Assembly (NCBI GenBank): GCA_910587295.1
Contig: CAJULP010000028.1
Location: forward strand, 1-55,244
Length of the DNA: 55,244 bases
Direction of reading: 5' to 3'
DNA from: an uncultured Lachnospiraceae bacterium
GTDB lineage: Bacteria; Bacillota; Clostridia; Lachnospirales; Lachnospiraceae
In this document: piece by piece, positions 34,751 through 42,625 of the stretch
Layout of the letters: the number at the start of each line of letters is the position of its first letter
Position numbering within the stretch: the stretch's first letter is position 1
The notes under the pieces: model-generated
The model's database searches: none
What the model was told of the DNA's origin: nothing
Seen by the model: the letters and a program-made list of their open reading frames with translations, nothing else
Translations under genes and position numbers: made by a program

Positions 34751-34756
34751 CAAGGA

Positions 34757-34868
34757 AATAAAGGGAGTAGCTTACATGGAGATCATTTAAGGTATCCGTG
34801 TTTACTAAATCGTCAGTACGATTTCCCGCAGGAAATCCGGTTTTGTGAGTAAGAAGCGAGACTTTGTT
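34757..34868 (+). promoter_or_regulatory. yybP-ykoY (Mn2+) riboswitch aptamer
   Basis: The two conserved, distant loops of the family are present. On the 5' side AAUAAAG-GGAGUAGC (34757-34771) and on the 3' side AGCGAGA-CUUUGUU (34856-34868 region). The AAUAAAG and CUUUGUU strands form a 7-bp P1 helix with one wobble. Known members read AAAGG-GGAGUAGC and GCAAGA-CCUUU; here one G-C pair is lost from both strands together, which keeps the helix. GCUUAC near 34770 can pair with GUAAG near 34849 beside the loops, and internal hairpins AAAUCG/CGAUUU fill the middle. The family senses Mn2+ and normally turns on manganese exporters. Here the 3' P1 strand is shared with a terminator, giving an on-switch. 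Confidence 0.85.
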
Positions 34869-34898
34869 GTATTAAATACAGCAGAAGTCTCGTTTTTT
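34857..34898 (+). terminator. riboswitch expression-platform terminator
   Basis: CGAGACTT (34857-34864) pairs with AAGTCTCG (34885-34892), extended inward by TGTTGTAT/ATACAGCA, followed by TTTTTT (34893-34898). The 5' arm is the same sequence that closes the aptamer's P1 helix, so ligand binding and termination exclude each other. Confidence 0.85.
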
Positions 34899-34984
34899 GG
34901 CTTATACGAGAAAGCAGGATTCTTTTTGTAATAGGAAGCTGTTATATTAGTTACACTAATGGATGAGGAGAAAGGAAGGGATTT

Positions 34985-36727
34985 ATGGATATTTTTCATT
35001 TGCTTACACTGATCGGCGGTATGAGCCTGTTTTTATTTGGCATGGGAATCATGGGGCAGGCATTGGAGAGGCGGGCCGGCGGGCGGCTCCGTGCCATGAT
35101 CGGGAAATTTACTACGGGCAGGGCTGCCGGGCTTTTTACAGGGCTTGGTGTGACGGCTGTTATCCAGAGTTCTTCGGCAACGACTGTGATGGTAGTCGGG
35201 TTTGTCAATTCCGGGCTGATGTCTCTTAGGCAGGCGATTAACGTGATCATGGGCGCCAACATTGGCACGACAGTTACCGCATGGATTTTGAGCTTATCAG
35301 GAATAGACAGTGGGAATGTGTTTGTGCGTTTGTTGAAGCCATCAGCGTTTACTCCGATTCTGGCGCTATGGGGCATTATCTTGTTTAATTTTTGCAAAGG
35401 CGGGAAAAAGCGGGATCTGGGAATGATTTTTCTGGGATTTGCAACGTTGATGTTTGGCATGGAGACCATGTCAGGCGCCGTTTCGGGATTAGGGGATATT
35501 CCGGCATTCCAAAACCTGTTTCTTTTATTTCAAAATCCAATCCTTGGAGTGGCAGCGGGCGCTATCCTGACAGCAATCATCCAGTCAAGTTCCGCATCGG
35601 TGGGAATCCTGCAGATTTTAGCGGTAACCGGGAAAGTTACTTATGGTGCGGCAATCCCTATCATCATGGGGCAGAATATCGGCACTTGCGTGACGGCCAT
35701 GCTTTCGGCGGTAGGAGCAAATAAAAATGCAAAAAGGGCGGCGCTGGTGCATTTGTCCTTTAACGTGATTGGGTCAGCCGTATGGCTTTTGGTATTTTGT
35801 CTGATCAAAGGGCTTTTACATCCGATTCTTTTAGAGCAGCCGGCTTCTCTGCTTGGCATAGCGATAGCTCATTCTATTTTCAATGTGCTTTGTACAATAT
35901 TAATGCTGCCGCTTTCCGGACTTTTGGAAAAGCTTGTGACGAAGTTGGTTCCGGATGCCAAAAAGCCGGAAAGCTTTGCGGAGTTGGACGAGCGTTTGCT
36001 GACAACGCCGCCTATTGCTTTAGACCGCTGCAGGAAGGTTGCTGCGGATATGGCAATAACTGCCGTGGAATCTATCAAAGGCGGGATGGAGTCTTTGCAG
36101 AACTATACGGCAGAGCTGGCGGAGTCAATTCGGGAAAAAGAGGAAAAGACGGATCATTATGAGGATATCTTAGGAACGTATCTGGTGAAATTGAGCACAA
36201 AGCAGGCAGGGGAATCGGCCAGCAGGGAAGCGGCAAAACTGCTGAAAGTTATCGGGGATTATGAACGTGTTTCAGATCATGCGGTAAATTTGCTGGAAGC
36301 GGCGGAAGAAATGCGTGATAAAGAACTGCAGTTTACGGAAGCGGCGAAGAAAGAGCTGGCAGTGATCTTTGCGGCGGTCAATGAGATTCTGGATCTGTCG
36401 CTGGCTGCCTTTTTGGAGGATGATTTGGAGAATGCCTTTTTGGTGGAGCCATTAGAACAGGTGATCGACGAAATAAAGGAGCAGATGCGCACCTGTCATA
36501 TAGCCCGCATGCAGCAGGGGGCGTGTTCCATAGACGCCGGGTTTGTATGGTCTGATATTCTTACGGATTTAGAGCGGACATCGGATCATTGTTCCAATAT
36601 TGCCGGATGTGTCACGGATGTAGCCCACCGCAATATGAACATTCATGAATCTCTGCGTAAGCTTCGGAACGATAATGATGAGTTTAAGGTGAAGTATCAG
36701 GAGTATGCAGGGAAATATTCACTATAG
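34985..36727 (+). CDS. Na/Pi-cotransporter family protein with PhoU-like C-terminus
   Basis: 580 residues. The N-terminal 310 residues hold two inverted Na/Pi-cotransporter repeats, each with the 'QSSS' hallmark (VIQSSSATTVMVVGF near residue 60 and IIQSSSASVGILQIL near 197) and 'GANIGTT'/'GQNIGT'. The C-terminal 230 residues are helical and PhoU-like, with repeated 'DYERVSDHAVNL' and 'DLERTSDHCSNI' metal-binding motifs. Members move phosphate with sodium, some outward. A GGAAGGG site precedes the ATG. It is the first gene behind the Mn2+ riboswitch; no other promoter of quality lies between the terminator and the gene. Its PhoU-like metal motifs make a manganese link plausible, but that is inference. 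Confidence 0.88.
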   Translation: MDIFHLLTLIGGMSLFLFGMGIMGQALERRAGGRLRAMIGKFTTGRAAGLFTGLGVTAVIQSSSATTVMVVGFVNSGLMSLRQAINVIMGANIGTTVTAWILSLSGIDSGNVFVRLLKPSAFTPILALWGIILFNFCKGGKKRDLGMIFLGFATLMFGMETMSGAVSGLGDIPAFQNLFLLFQNPILGVAAGAILTAIIQSSSASVGILQILAVTGKVTYGAAIPIIMGQNIGTCVTAMLSAVGANKNAKRAALVHLSFNVIGSAVWLLVFCLIKGLLHPILLEQPASLLGIAIAHSIFNVLCTILMLPLSGLLEKLVTKLVPDAKKPESFAELDERLLTTPPIALDRCRKVAADMAITAVESIKGGMESLQNYTAELAESIREKEEKTDHYEDILGTYLVKLSTKQAGESASREAAKLLKVIGDYERVSDHAVNLLEAAEEMRDKELQFTEAAKKELAVIFAAVNEILDLSLAAFLEDDLENAFLVEPLEQVIDEIKEQMRTCHIARMQQGACSIDAGFVWSDILTDLERTSDHCSNIAGCVTDVAHRNMNIHESLRKLRNDNDEFKVKYQEYAGKYSL

Positions 36728-36824
36728 ATGTCAGGGAGTTCTTTCTATTGCAGGACATAGGCAGAAAGACTTATACTGGAAAAAGGGATAAAAAGCATGC
36801 AGTCATGCGGAAATGAGGAAGGAT

Positions 36825-38633
36825 ATGGATGGATTTGTTAAAAAGCTGGAAGCGTTTAGGATGGGGTATCGTAAGGAAGTAAGAGAAAGTGCATGGTCGT
36901 TGCTGGATCAGGATATGCCTGTACTGACGGAAGAACTTTTTGCATTATTTGAACAAAACGGCAACAGGCTTCGGTATGAAACGGTTTATTTTAACAGGAG
37001 AAAGATGCTTGCGGTATTGGGGTTGGAAGCAATTTTGGAGAAGGAAGAAGCAGGAAATAAAGCAAAGGCTGTATCGACGGAAATTTTGGATAAGCTGTGC
37101 CTGGTCATAGAAGATGTCTGCAGGGAAGAATGCTGGGCTCTGCCTGCCCATGTGGACAGGAAGGAGGATAAGGACTGGCGTATCACGGCGGATTTATTTG
37201 CCTGTGAGACAGCCCAGACTTTATCGGAGATTACAGACAGGCTTGAGGAAGATCTGCCCACCGAGCTTAAGGGGCGCATGGTAAAGGAAATTGGGAGAAG
37301 GGTGTTGAATCCGTTTTTTGATTCAGCCATACCATACAGCAAATGGGAATGTGGGGAAACAAACTGGAATGCGGTGTGCGCAGGATCCATTGGAAGCGTC
37401 TGCCTGCATTTGATGAGGGAGGATAAAGAGCAGCTTTTAAAGAACCTGAAACGGATCTGTGACGGGCTTTTGTGGTATCTGAAAGGGTTTTCCGAAGATG
37501 GCGCCTGCATGGAAGGCCTTGGGTATTATACATATGGGATGGCATATTTCGTGAATTTCGCCCAGGAGCTATATGAGTATTCTGACGGAAAATGGGATCT
37601 GTTTTGTGGGGAGTGGGGCGAGTTTAAGGCCGGGAAGGAAGATAAGCGGACTAAAATGGCACAATTTCCGGCAAAATGCTTTTTCCCGGACGGTAGGACA
37701 CTGAGTTTTTCGGACGGGTCTAGCCGTGATACTTTCCGGGTAGGTTTGCTTGGTGTGCTTGCAATGCATTATCCGGCTGTCTCATTTCCGGATCTTGACA
37801 GGGGGGCGGGGCTTCATGATGACAGCTGCTATCGTTTTACTTCATTAAAGATGGATATGCTTTATACCGGAAAGTACATGGAGCTTTTGAGAAATTCTGG
37901 GAAGAAGGAAGGGGCGCTGGATGAATGCGGGAAAAAGGAAGGCGTTTTTCATATCTTTCCGTCAGCGCAGTGGTGTATAGGGTGCTCAGAAAACGGTGTG
38001 GGTTTTGCCTGCAAGGGCGGGCATAATGACGAACCTCACAATCATAATGATATTGGGCATTTTTTGTACGAAGCAGAAGGTGTGATGTTTTTAACGGATC
38101 TTGGCTGCGGGGAATATACAAAAGAATATTTTAGTGATGGAAGGTATGAAATCTTTTGTAACAATTCTTTTGGACATAGTGTGCCAATCCTTAATGGGAA
38201 AGGACAGTGTGCCGGTGCGGCATATGCCTGTCAGGGATTTGCGGCACAGCCGGACGGAAGGGTTGAAATGGAAATCGGGAAAGCTTATGGGCCTGTTTGG
38301 CCGCAAGAGGAGAAGCCTGAAATCATCCGGGAGTTTACGTTTGATTTAAAAAGCGGGAAATTGGATCTTAAGGACAGGTTTGAGAGCGCAGGCAATGAGG
38401 TTTTTGAGAGAATGGTAACGCAGATTCTTCCGAAGGTGTGCGGAAATTATGTGGTCTTAGAAAAGGATGGAACGAAGTGCCGTCTGGAAATTAAGGATTT
38501 GGCTGAGGATGGGATATCAGTGGAGGAGTATGGGCACAGCAACCATTCCGGGGAGATGGAAAAGGTTTATGCGATATGCTGGAAGGTAAAAATGAAGGAT
38601 GGGAAAGGGGAAAGCGAAATAAGCATAAGCTGA
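36825..38633 (+). CDS. heparinase II/III-like protein
   Basis: 602 residues, no signal peptide. An alpha/alpha-barrel N-terminal half (helical repeats to about residue 300, including 'TNWNAVCAGSIG' and 'GLGYYTYGMAYF') is followed by a beta-sheet half with the heparinase II/III region 'CKGGHNDEPHNHNDIGHFL' and 'FLTDLGCGEYTKEYF'. The His/Asn-rich motif is where the family's active site and zinc ligands lie. Lacking export signals, it probably acts on uronic-acid oligosaccharides inside the cell. Start 36825 is chosen for GAGG six bases upstream; an in-frame ATG at 36813 is possible. No transporter or hydrolase genes adjoin to confirm a substrate. Confidence 0.75.
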   Translation: MDGFVKKLEAFRMGYRKEVRESAWSLLDQDMPVLTEELFALFEQNGNRLRYETVYFNRRKMLAVLGLEAILEKEEAGNKAKAVSTEILDKLCLVIEDVCREECWALPAHVDRKEDKDWRITADLFACETAQTLSEITDRLEEDLPTELKGRMVKEIGRRVLNPFFDSAIPYSKWECGETNWNAVCAGSIGSVCLHLMREDKEQLLKNLKRICDGLLWYLKGFSEDGACMEGLGYYTYGMAYFVNFAQELYEYSDGKWDLFCGEWGEFKAGKEDKRTKMAQFPAKCFFPDGRTLSFSDGSSRDTFRVGLLGVLAMHYPAVSFPDLDRGAGLHDDSCYRFTSLKMDMLYTGKYMELLRNSGKKEGALDECGKKEGVFHIFPSAQWCIGCSENGVGFACKGGHNDEPHNHNDIGHFLYEAEGVMFLTDLGCGEYTKEYFSDGRYEIFCNNSFGHSVPILNGKGQCAGAAYACQGFAAQPDGRVEMEIGKAYGPVWPQEEKPEIIREFTFDLKSGKLDLKDRFESAGNEVFERMVTQILPKVCGNYVVLEKDGTKCRLEIKDLAEDGISVEEYGHSNHSGEMEKVYAICWKVKMKDGKGESEISIS

Positions 38634-38675
38634 TTGGACCGATGCCGCTTGTGATGTTGTAAAATCAAGAATTGT

Positions 38676-38714
38676 AAGGATGCAATGAGGTGAAAAAGCC
38701 TCCTTTGCATCCTT
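38676..38714 (+). terminator. large hairpin after the heparinase-like gene
   Basis: AAGGATGCAA (38676-38685) and TTGCATCCTT (38705-38714) pair perfectly, with an inner AGG/CCT. The following sequence is only moderately T-rich (GGTTTGTTT), so termination may be partial. Confidence 0.5.
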
Positions 38715-38800
38715 GGTTTGTTTGGAATAAGTGTTTTGTGTAAGGCGGAATAATATCAAAATATTTACCTGTTTTTCAACTTTGATTTGTAAAAAAACAG

Positions 38801-38829
38801 TTATCATTCCGATAAATATGTGGTATACT
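38801..38829 (+). promoter_or_regulatory. promoter of the Panacea toxin-antitoxin candidate
   Basis: TTATCA (38801-38806), 17 bases, TATACT (38824-38829). Confidence 0.6.
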
Positions 38830-38869
38830 ATATGTGATGGAGAATGCACATGAGAAAAGGAGGCGTACT

Positions 38870-39340
38870 ATGGAAAAAGTATTAAATTTTGCCGCCTATA
38901 TTGCACAAGAATATTTTTCGGAATACGGCCAACAGATTGATGAAATGAAATTGCACAAATTAATGTATTTTGCACAAAGAGAATCCCTCATCCAGACGGG
39001 TGAGCCTCTTTTTAATGCAACATTTTATGGCTGGAAGTATGGCCCGATTTTGAAAGAGATTCGGAGTGCGTATAAAGATGGAACTTTTATTACAATTAAA
39101 CCTCAAGGGTTTATAAAGGATTGCTCGCTGGTTTTGAAAAAAATTATGAATGAATATGCTGAAAAAGACTCATGGAGTCTCAGTAGGTTGACACATGGAG
39201 AAACATCTTGGAAAAATTCTCGGATAGGCGTACCAGAAGATGAAAATAGTGATAATCCAATGAGGCTTGAAGATATTAGGGCTGATGCTGAAAGAATTAA
39301 ATCCAGAAGGAAAATGTTGAATGAGCTAGGGCTTGCATAA
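38870..39340 (+). CDS. Panacea (SocA/DUF4065) antitoxin-type protein
   Basis: A 156-residue protein built on the Panacea domain: 'KVLNFAAYIAQEYF', then the diagnostic 'MKLHKLMYFAQRESLIQTGE', 'FYGWKYGPILKEIRSAYK' and a helical C-terminus. The domain occurs as the antitoxin of many two-gene systems with very different toxins, and in SocA as a proteolysis adaptor. Start 38870 has AAAGGAGG about 7 bases upstream. The gene is followed 13 bases later by an unrecognised 294-residue gene, which is the expected toxin position. Both genes are clearly more AT-rich than their surroundings, a sign of recent transfer. Confidence 0.85.
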   Translation: MEKVLNFAAYIAQEYFSEYGQQIDEMKLHKLMYFAQRESLIQTGEPLFNATFYGWKYGPILKEIRSAYKDGTFITIKPQGFIKDCSLVLKKIMNEYAEKDSWSLSRLTHGETSWKNSRIGVPEDENSDNPMRLEDIRADAERIKSRRKMLNELGLA

Positions 39341-39353
39341 GGTGTAGAAGCAT

Positions 39354-40238
39354 ATGGGAAAAATCACGGATGAACAGAAGCAGATAATTGAGAGTTTTTC
39401 TTGTGAACGATTGTCTGATAAGCAAGAAAATAGGAATTTAATAAAAAGTTTCAAAAGTGAGAAAGGCCGTTCTTTAGTCAGTTATCTTCAACATCTAGCA
39501 TGGAGTGAAGATACTGAATGTAAAACGGCCTATTATTTAATTAAATATCCAGATGGTGAGGTTGCCCTATTTTTTTCATTAAAGTGTGGAGCTTTATTTG
39601 ATCCATTGGATGAAGACATTATTAAGCAAAGGGCTAAAAGAACTCAAGAATGGTTACAAATTGTGCAGGATATGAATAAAGGGGGGCAGGAGCGAGAACT
39701 TGCTTTGCAATTACTTGAGAATTTTAGGTCAGGGCAGGATATTCCTGCGGAGCAAATTAAAAAACGGATTAAGATTAATGCCCGGCAAGCTCAGATGATT
39801 TTAGATCAGCTAAATTATGATAAAGAACATGAAGAAAATGAACAAATAATAAGAGTAGGGCATACATATCCAGGAATTGAAATCGTTCATTTTTGTGCAA
39901 ATGATGCAATGAAGAAAAAATGGAAAAGTTTTAACATAAATCATCCTATGGGAGAAGTTATGTTTTGGCAATATATTGCGCCAATTATATATGAAGTTCA
40001 AGAGAGTATTGGATGTCAGTATGCGTATTTGTTTGCTGCAGATACTTCAGAGGACGGAAATTTGATTAATTATTATAATGTCGCCCTTAAGTTTGAACAG
40101 CCTACAAATGTGGGAACTAATAAGCCAAGTTATGATTTGTGTTGTGTATTTATGTGCCAAGAAGTAAATGAACTGAGAAAAAAGCGTGAAGAATATTTTG
40201 ATAATTTTAATCCAGATGAAAATGATATAATAGCATAA
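39354..40238 (+). CDS. unrecognised partner of the Panacea protein, putative toxin
   Basis: 294 residues, soluble, no signal peptide. Two blocks look like the halves of a GNAT acetyltransferase fold: 'AYYLIKYPDGEVALFFSLKC' (about 64-83) resembles the central strands, and 'IEIVHFCANDAMKKKW', 'GEVMFWQYIAPIIYEVQE' and 'CQYAYLFAADTSEDGNLINY' (about 175-240) resemble the acceptor side and the final strand-helix with a conserved tyrosine. Between them lies a helical insert of about 80 residues (REQELAL-type helices and 'IKKRIKINARQAQMILDQL'). A clear acetyl-CoA P-loop (Q/RxxGxG/A) is not visible, so the fold is inference. Strong AT bias and the operon with the Panacea gene suggest a toxin or defence effector. 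Confidence 0.6.
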   Translation: MGKITDEQKQIIESFSCERLSDKQENRNLIKSFKSEKGRSLVSYLQHLAWSEDTECKTAYYLIKYPDGEVALFFSLKCGALFDPLDEDIIKQRAKRTQEWLQIVQDMNKGGQERELALQLLENFRSGQDIPAEQIKKRIKINARQAQMILDQLNYDKEHEENEQIIRVGHTYPGIEIVHFCANDAMKKKWKSFNINHPMGEVMFWQYIAPIIYEVQESIGCQYAYLFAADTSEDGNLINYYNVALKFEQPTNVGTNKPSYDLCCVFMCQEVNELRKKREEYFDNFNPDENDIIA

Positions 40239-40336
40239 TTAGAATTCAGCACAAAGAGAGGGTGAATATTGGACCTATGTCAATACTTTGGACAAAAAAA
40301 GTCGAAAGATTATGTGAATATACCGTTAAAATCAAT

Positions 40337-40531
40337 ATGAGAAAACCTTATCTGGACAATATCAGGTGGATGACGATCGTGCTTGTGGTCATCTATCATG
40401 TCATTTATATGTTTAACGGCATTGTGGTCGATGGCGTGATCGGGCACCTGGAGAAACACACAGTCAGGGAGTTTGTCCGCGTTCCGGTGCTTCGCTGGTG
40501 CGTCCTTGGCATTAGAAAAGAGAAGAAGTGA
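40337..40531 (+). pseudogene. acyltransferase family 3 remnant with internal deletion
   Basis: The first part, MRKPYLDNIRWMTIVLVVIY plus 'HVIYMFNG', is the start of a family 3 membrane acyltransferase (OafA type). After about 36 residues it jumps directly to 'REFVRVPVLRWCVLGIRK', the usual C-terminal end of the same family. About 300 codons of the membrane body are missing. The frame is intact, so a 64-residue product could be made, but it would not be functional. It lies just after the AT-rich Panacea pair, at what may be the edge of the transferred segment. Confidence 0.7.
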
Positions 40532-40572
40532 GTAAAAATAGATTAAAGATCTGTAATTCTACTGCCATTCGG

Positions 40573-40601
40573 TTGCCACAGATAGGCCTCCAAAGTAAAA
40601 T
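40573..40601 (+). promoter_or_regulatory. promoter of the XRE regulator gene
   Basis: TTGCCA (40573-40578), 17 bases, TAAAAT (40596-40601). Confidence 0.6.
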
Positions 40602-40661
40602 AAAGTGAAAACAGACTTGATGTGCAGGCAGGTTTTTGTAAGGCCGGAATGGAGGAATTTT

Positions 40662-41432
40662 ATGTTTGAAATCGACAAGCAGAAATTTGGGGTATTTGTG
40701 GCAATGCTCAGAAAAGAAAAAGGATTGACGCAAAAGGAACTGGCAAAACTTCTTTACATATCTGATAAGGCAGTCAGTAAATGGGAAACGGGGGTCAGCA
40801 TTCCGGATACGGCGTTATTGGTTCCTATGGCGGATTTATTTGGCATCACGGTAACGGAGCTTTTAATGTGCCAGCGTATGGGGCAGGATGGCACTATGGA
40901 TACGGACCAGGTGGAAAATGTGGTGAAAACGGCTATTTCTTATTCTAATGACAAGCCGGTCAGGGCCTTTCAGGTGAGAGGTAAATGGGGGAGGATTTAT
41001 CTTTTTGCGTTTCTCATTTCCGGCTTGGAGTGTTTTTTATGTGCTCTATTTGGAGCAATAACAATCGGGCTTCCTCTTGTCGTACTGCTGGGGATGATAT
41101 TTGGAGGATATTTTTGTTTTTTTGCGGTGGTCCGTCTGCCGGATTATTATGATGAAAACCGTATCAGCTTTTATAATGACAGTGGGATTTTTAATATAAG
41201 TTTTCCGGGGCTGGTGTTTAACAACAATAACTGGCCGTATATTCTGAAAGCAGGGCGTATCTGGGCGGTTACCGCCATGGTGGGATATCCTGCGATAAGT
41301 TTTATGCTGTGTTTCTTGTTTCCGGGAGCCTGGTGGGTGGAAGTTGTCGTGGAAATGGTATTTATATTTGGGGGCACGTTTGTCCCAATGTATGTGGCCG
41401 GGAAAAAATATGAAAAGGGACAGGACAACTAA
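40662..41432 (+). CDS. XRE-type regulator with C-terminal membrane domain
   Basis: 256 residues. An N-terminal helix-turn-helix ('LRKEKGLTQKELAKLLYISD', then 'AVSKWETGVSIPDTALL') binds DNA; after a linker there are four hydrophobic segments grouped in two pairs. This fusion is common in clostridia, where the membrane part may sense envelope stress. GGAGGA precedes the ATG by 5 bases. No obvious target gene is adjacent; the next gene is convergent. The fold is clear, the regulon is not. Confidence 0.8.
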   Translation: MFEIDKQKFGVFVAMLRKEKGLTQKELAKLLYISDKAVSKWETGVSIPDTALLVPMADLFGITVTELLMCQRMGQDGTMDTDQVENVVKTAISYSNDKPVRAFQVRGKWGRIYLFAFLISGLECFLCALFGAITIGLPLVVLLGMIFGGYFCFFAVVRLPDYYDENRISFYNDSGIFNISFPGLVFNNNNWPYILKAGRIWAVTAMVGYPAISFMLCFLFPGAWWVEVVVEMVFIFGGTFVPMYVAGKKYEKGQDN

Positions 41433-41459
41433 CTTGCCCTGCTCCTGAAAGATTTCGGA

Positions 41460-42059
41460 TCATGAAAGATCGCCGACAGCCTGTGAGATCACCTCGTCAA
41501 CGCTCACGACTTCCGGTGCTGTACCCTGGACGGAGCCGTCGTTTGCCACCTCTTCCGGCGAAGGTTCATTGGGCTTTTCTTCATCATCGTTCCATAGGGA
41601 TTTGTGTTTTTCTTTATCCTTATCCTGAAGCTCGCTGAGCATGGCCATGTTTTTGGCAGCCATATACAGCTCCATGCTGTATTCCATCAGTTTCTGCTCA
41701 TCATAGGCAGGAACTTTATCGCCCCGGCCGATCCGCCTGGCAACCTCCATGATCTTGATCAGGTCTTCGGTGTGTTCTTCCATGGCGTCTCCCTGCTGCT
41801 TGGAGGCCTCAGCGCTATAAAGAAGCATGTGCTGCTGCATCAGCTTATCCATGAAATTGCGGTATTCCTCATACTTTTGTGAAACGGCATTGTAGGACAG
41901 TTCCAGAGTTGCCGCCTCGTTGGCATATTCTTCCTTTCGGTCAGGGAAAATGCCCATTTTCCGTTCCAGTTCTTTTTTCTGCTTTGCCAGGGATAGCTTT
42001 TGTTCCTGAAATTCCTTAAGCTGGGCAGAGTAAATTTTTCTTGCTTCCCCTATTTTCAT
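41460..42059 (-). CDS. coiled-coil protein of unknown function
   Basis: 199 residues, cytoplasmic. Residues 1-90 are a charged coiled coil ('QKLSLAKQKKELERKMG', 'EEYANEAATLELSY'), followed by a helical segment containing 'IKIMEVARRIGRGDKVPAYD' and an acidic, proline-rich tail. I recognise no named family. Start 42059 is chosen over an upstream ATG (42095) because AAGGATG lies before it on the minus strand. It is divergent from the BlaI-type gene; the two starts are 186 bases apart. Confidence 0.65.
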   Translation of the reverse strand: MKIGEARKIYSAQLKEFQEQKLSLAKQKKELERKMGIFPDRKEEYANEAATLELSYNAVSQKYEEYRNFMDKLMQQHMLLYSAEASKQQGDAMEEHTEDLIKIMEVARRIGRGDKVPAYDEQKLMEYSMELYMAAKNMAMLSELQDKDKEKHKSLWNDDEEKPNEPSPEEVANDGSVQGTAPEVVSVDEVISQAVGDLS

Positions 42060-42150
42060 TTGATCACATCCTTGTATGCAAACTGATATTTCCATATATC
42101 AATCTATATATCGGCAGACTGGTTCATTTATATAATCGATCTAATAAATA

Positions 42151-42180
42151 TTGACAAAATATATTCGGCAGTTGTAGAAT
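42151..42180 (+). promoter_or_regulatory. promoter of the BlaI/BlaR1-type operon
   Basis: TTGACA (42151-42156), 18 bases, TAGAAT (42175-42180). The -10 box lies inside the left arm of the operator. Confidence 0.7.
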
Positions 42181-42207
42181 GAATTATATTCTACAACTGC
42201 CGAATAT
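42161..42207 (+). promoter_or_regulatory. operator: perfect 20-bp inverted repeat
   Basis: The left arm 42161-42180 (core GGCAGTTGTAGAAT) and the right arm 42188-42207 are exact reverse complements, separated by seven bases. The TTGTAG/CTACAA half-sites are of the TACA/TGTA kind bound by BlaI/MecI repressors. It covers the -10 box and the transcript start, so a bound repressor would block initiation; the likely ligand is the BlaI-type protein encoded next. Confidence 0.8.
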
Positions 42208-42244
42208 GGGTGGAAAATTTATGAAAAGCATGGGGAGATTGATT

Positions 42245-42625
42245 ATGAAACGTTTACCGGATTCAGAACTGGAAATTATGATGATCATATGGGATTTGGA
42301 TAAGCCCGTGACCAGATTTGAAATTGAGGAGAGGATGGAAGAGGGGAGAAAGCTTTCTCCCACTACGATACTTTCCTTCCTTTCCAGGCTGCAGGAAAAG
42401 GGATTTCTTGAAGTGAGGAAGGCAGGAAAGAATAACGTCTATCATGCGCTGATCGGGCGTGAGGACTATATGCGGGCGGAGAGCCGGAATATTTTAAAAC
42501 GTCTTTACCGCAATTCAGCCAAAAACTTTCTGGCGGCGTTATACGATGGAGACAGTCTTTCTGGGGAAGACTTAAAGGAGCTGGAAGATTATATCAGTAC
42601 AAAAAGGAAGGAGCGGCAAGGATGA
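42245..42625 (+). CDS. BlaI/MecI/CopY-type transcriptional repressor
   Basis: 126 residues beginning 'KRLPDSELEIMMIIWDLDKP', the standard opening of BlaI winged-helix repressors, then 'LSPTTILSFLSRLQEKGFLE' as the recognition region and a C-terminal dimerisation helix. Start 42245 has GGGGAG seven bases upstream and fits the family; an ATG at 42221 is an alternative. It should bind the palindrome upstream. It overlaps the sensor gene by four bases (ATGA). Confidence 0.85.
   Translation: MKRLPDSELEIMMIIWDLDKPVTRFEIEERMEEGRKLSPTTILSFLSRLQEKGFLEVRKAGKNNVYHALIGREDYMRAESRNILKRLYRNSAKNFLAALYDGDSLSGEDLKELEDYISTKRKERQG

Noticed and set aside
34788..34802. Tiny frame ATG-GAG-ATC-ATT-TAA region inside the riboswitch as a leader peptide
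   Set aside because: It has no codon content suggestive of attenuation and lies inside the aptamer core, where the conserved bases are explained by RNA structure.
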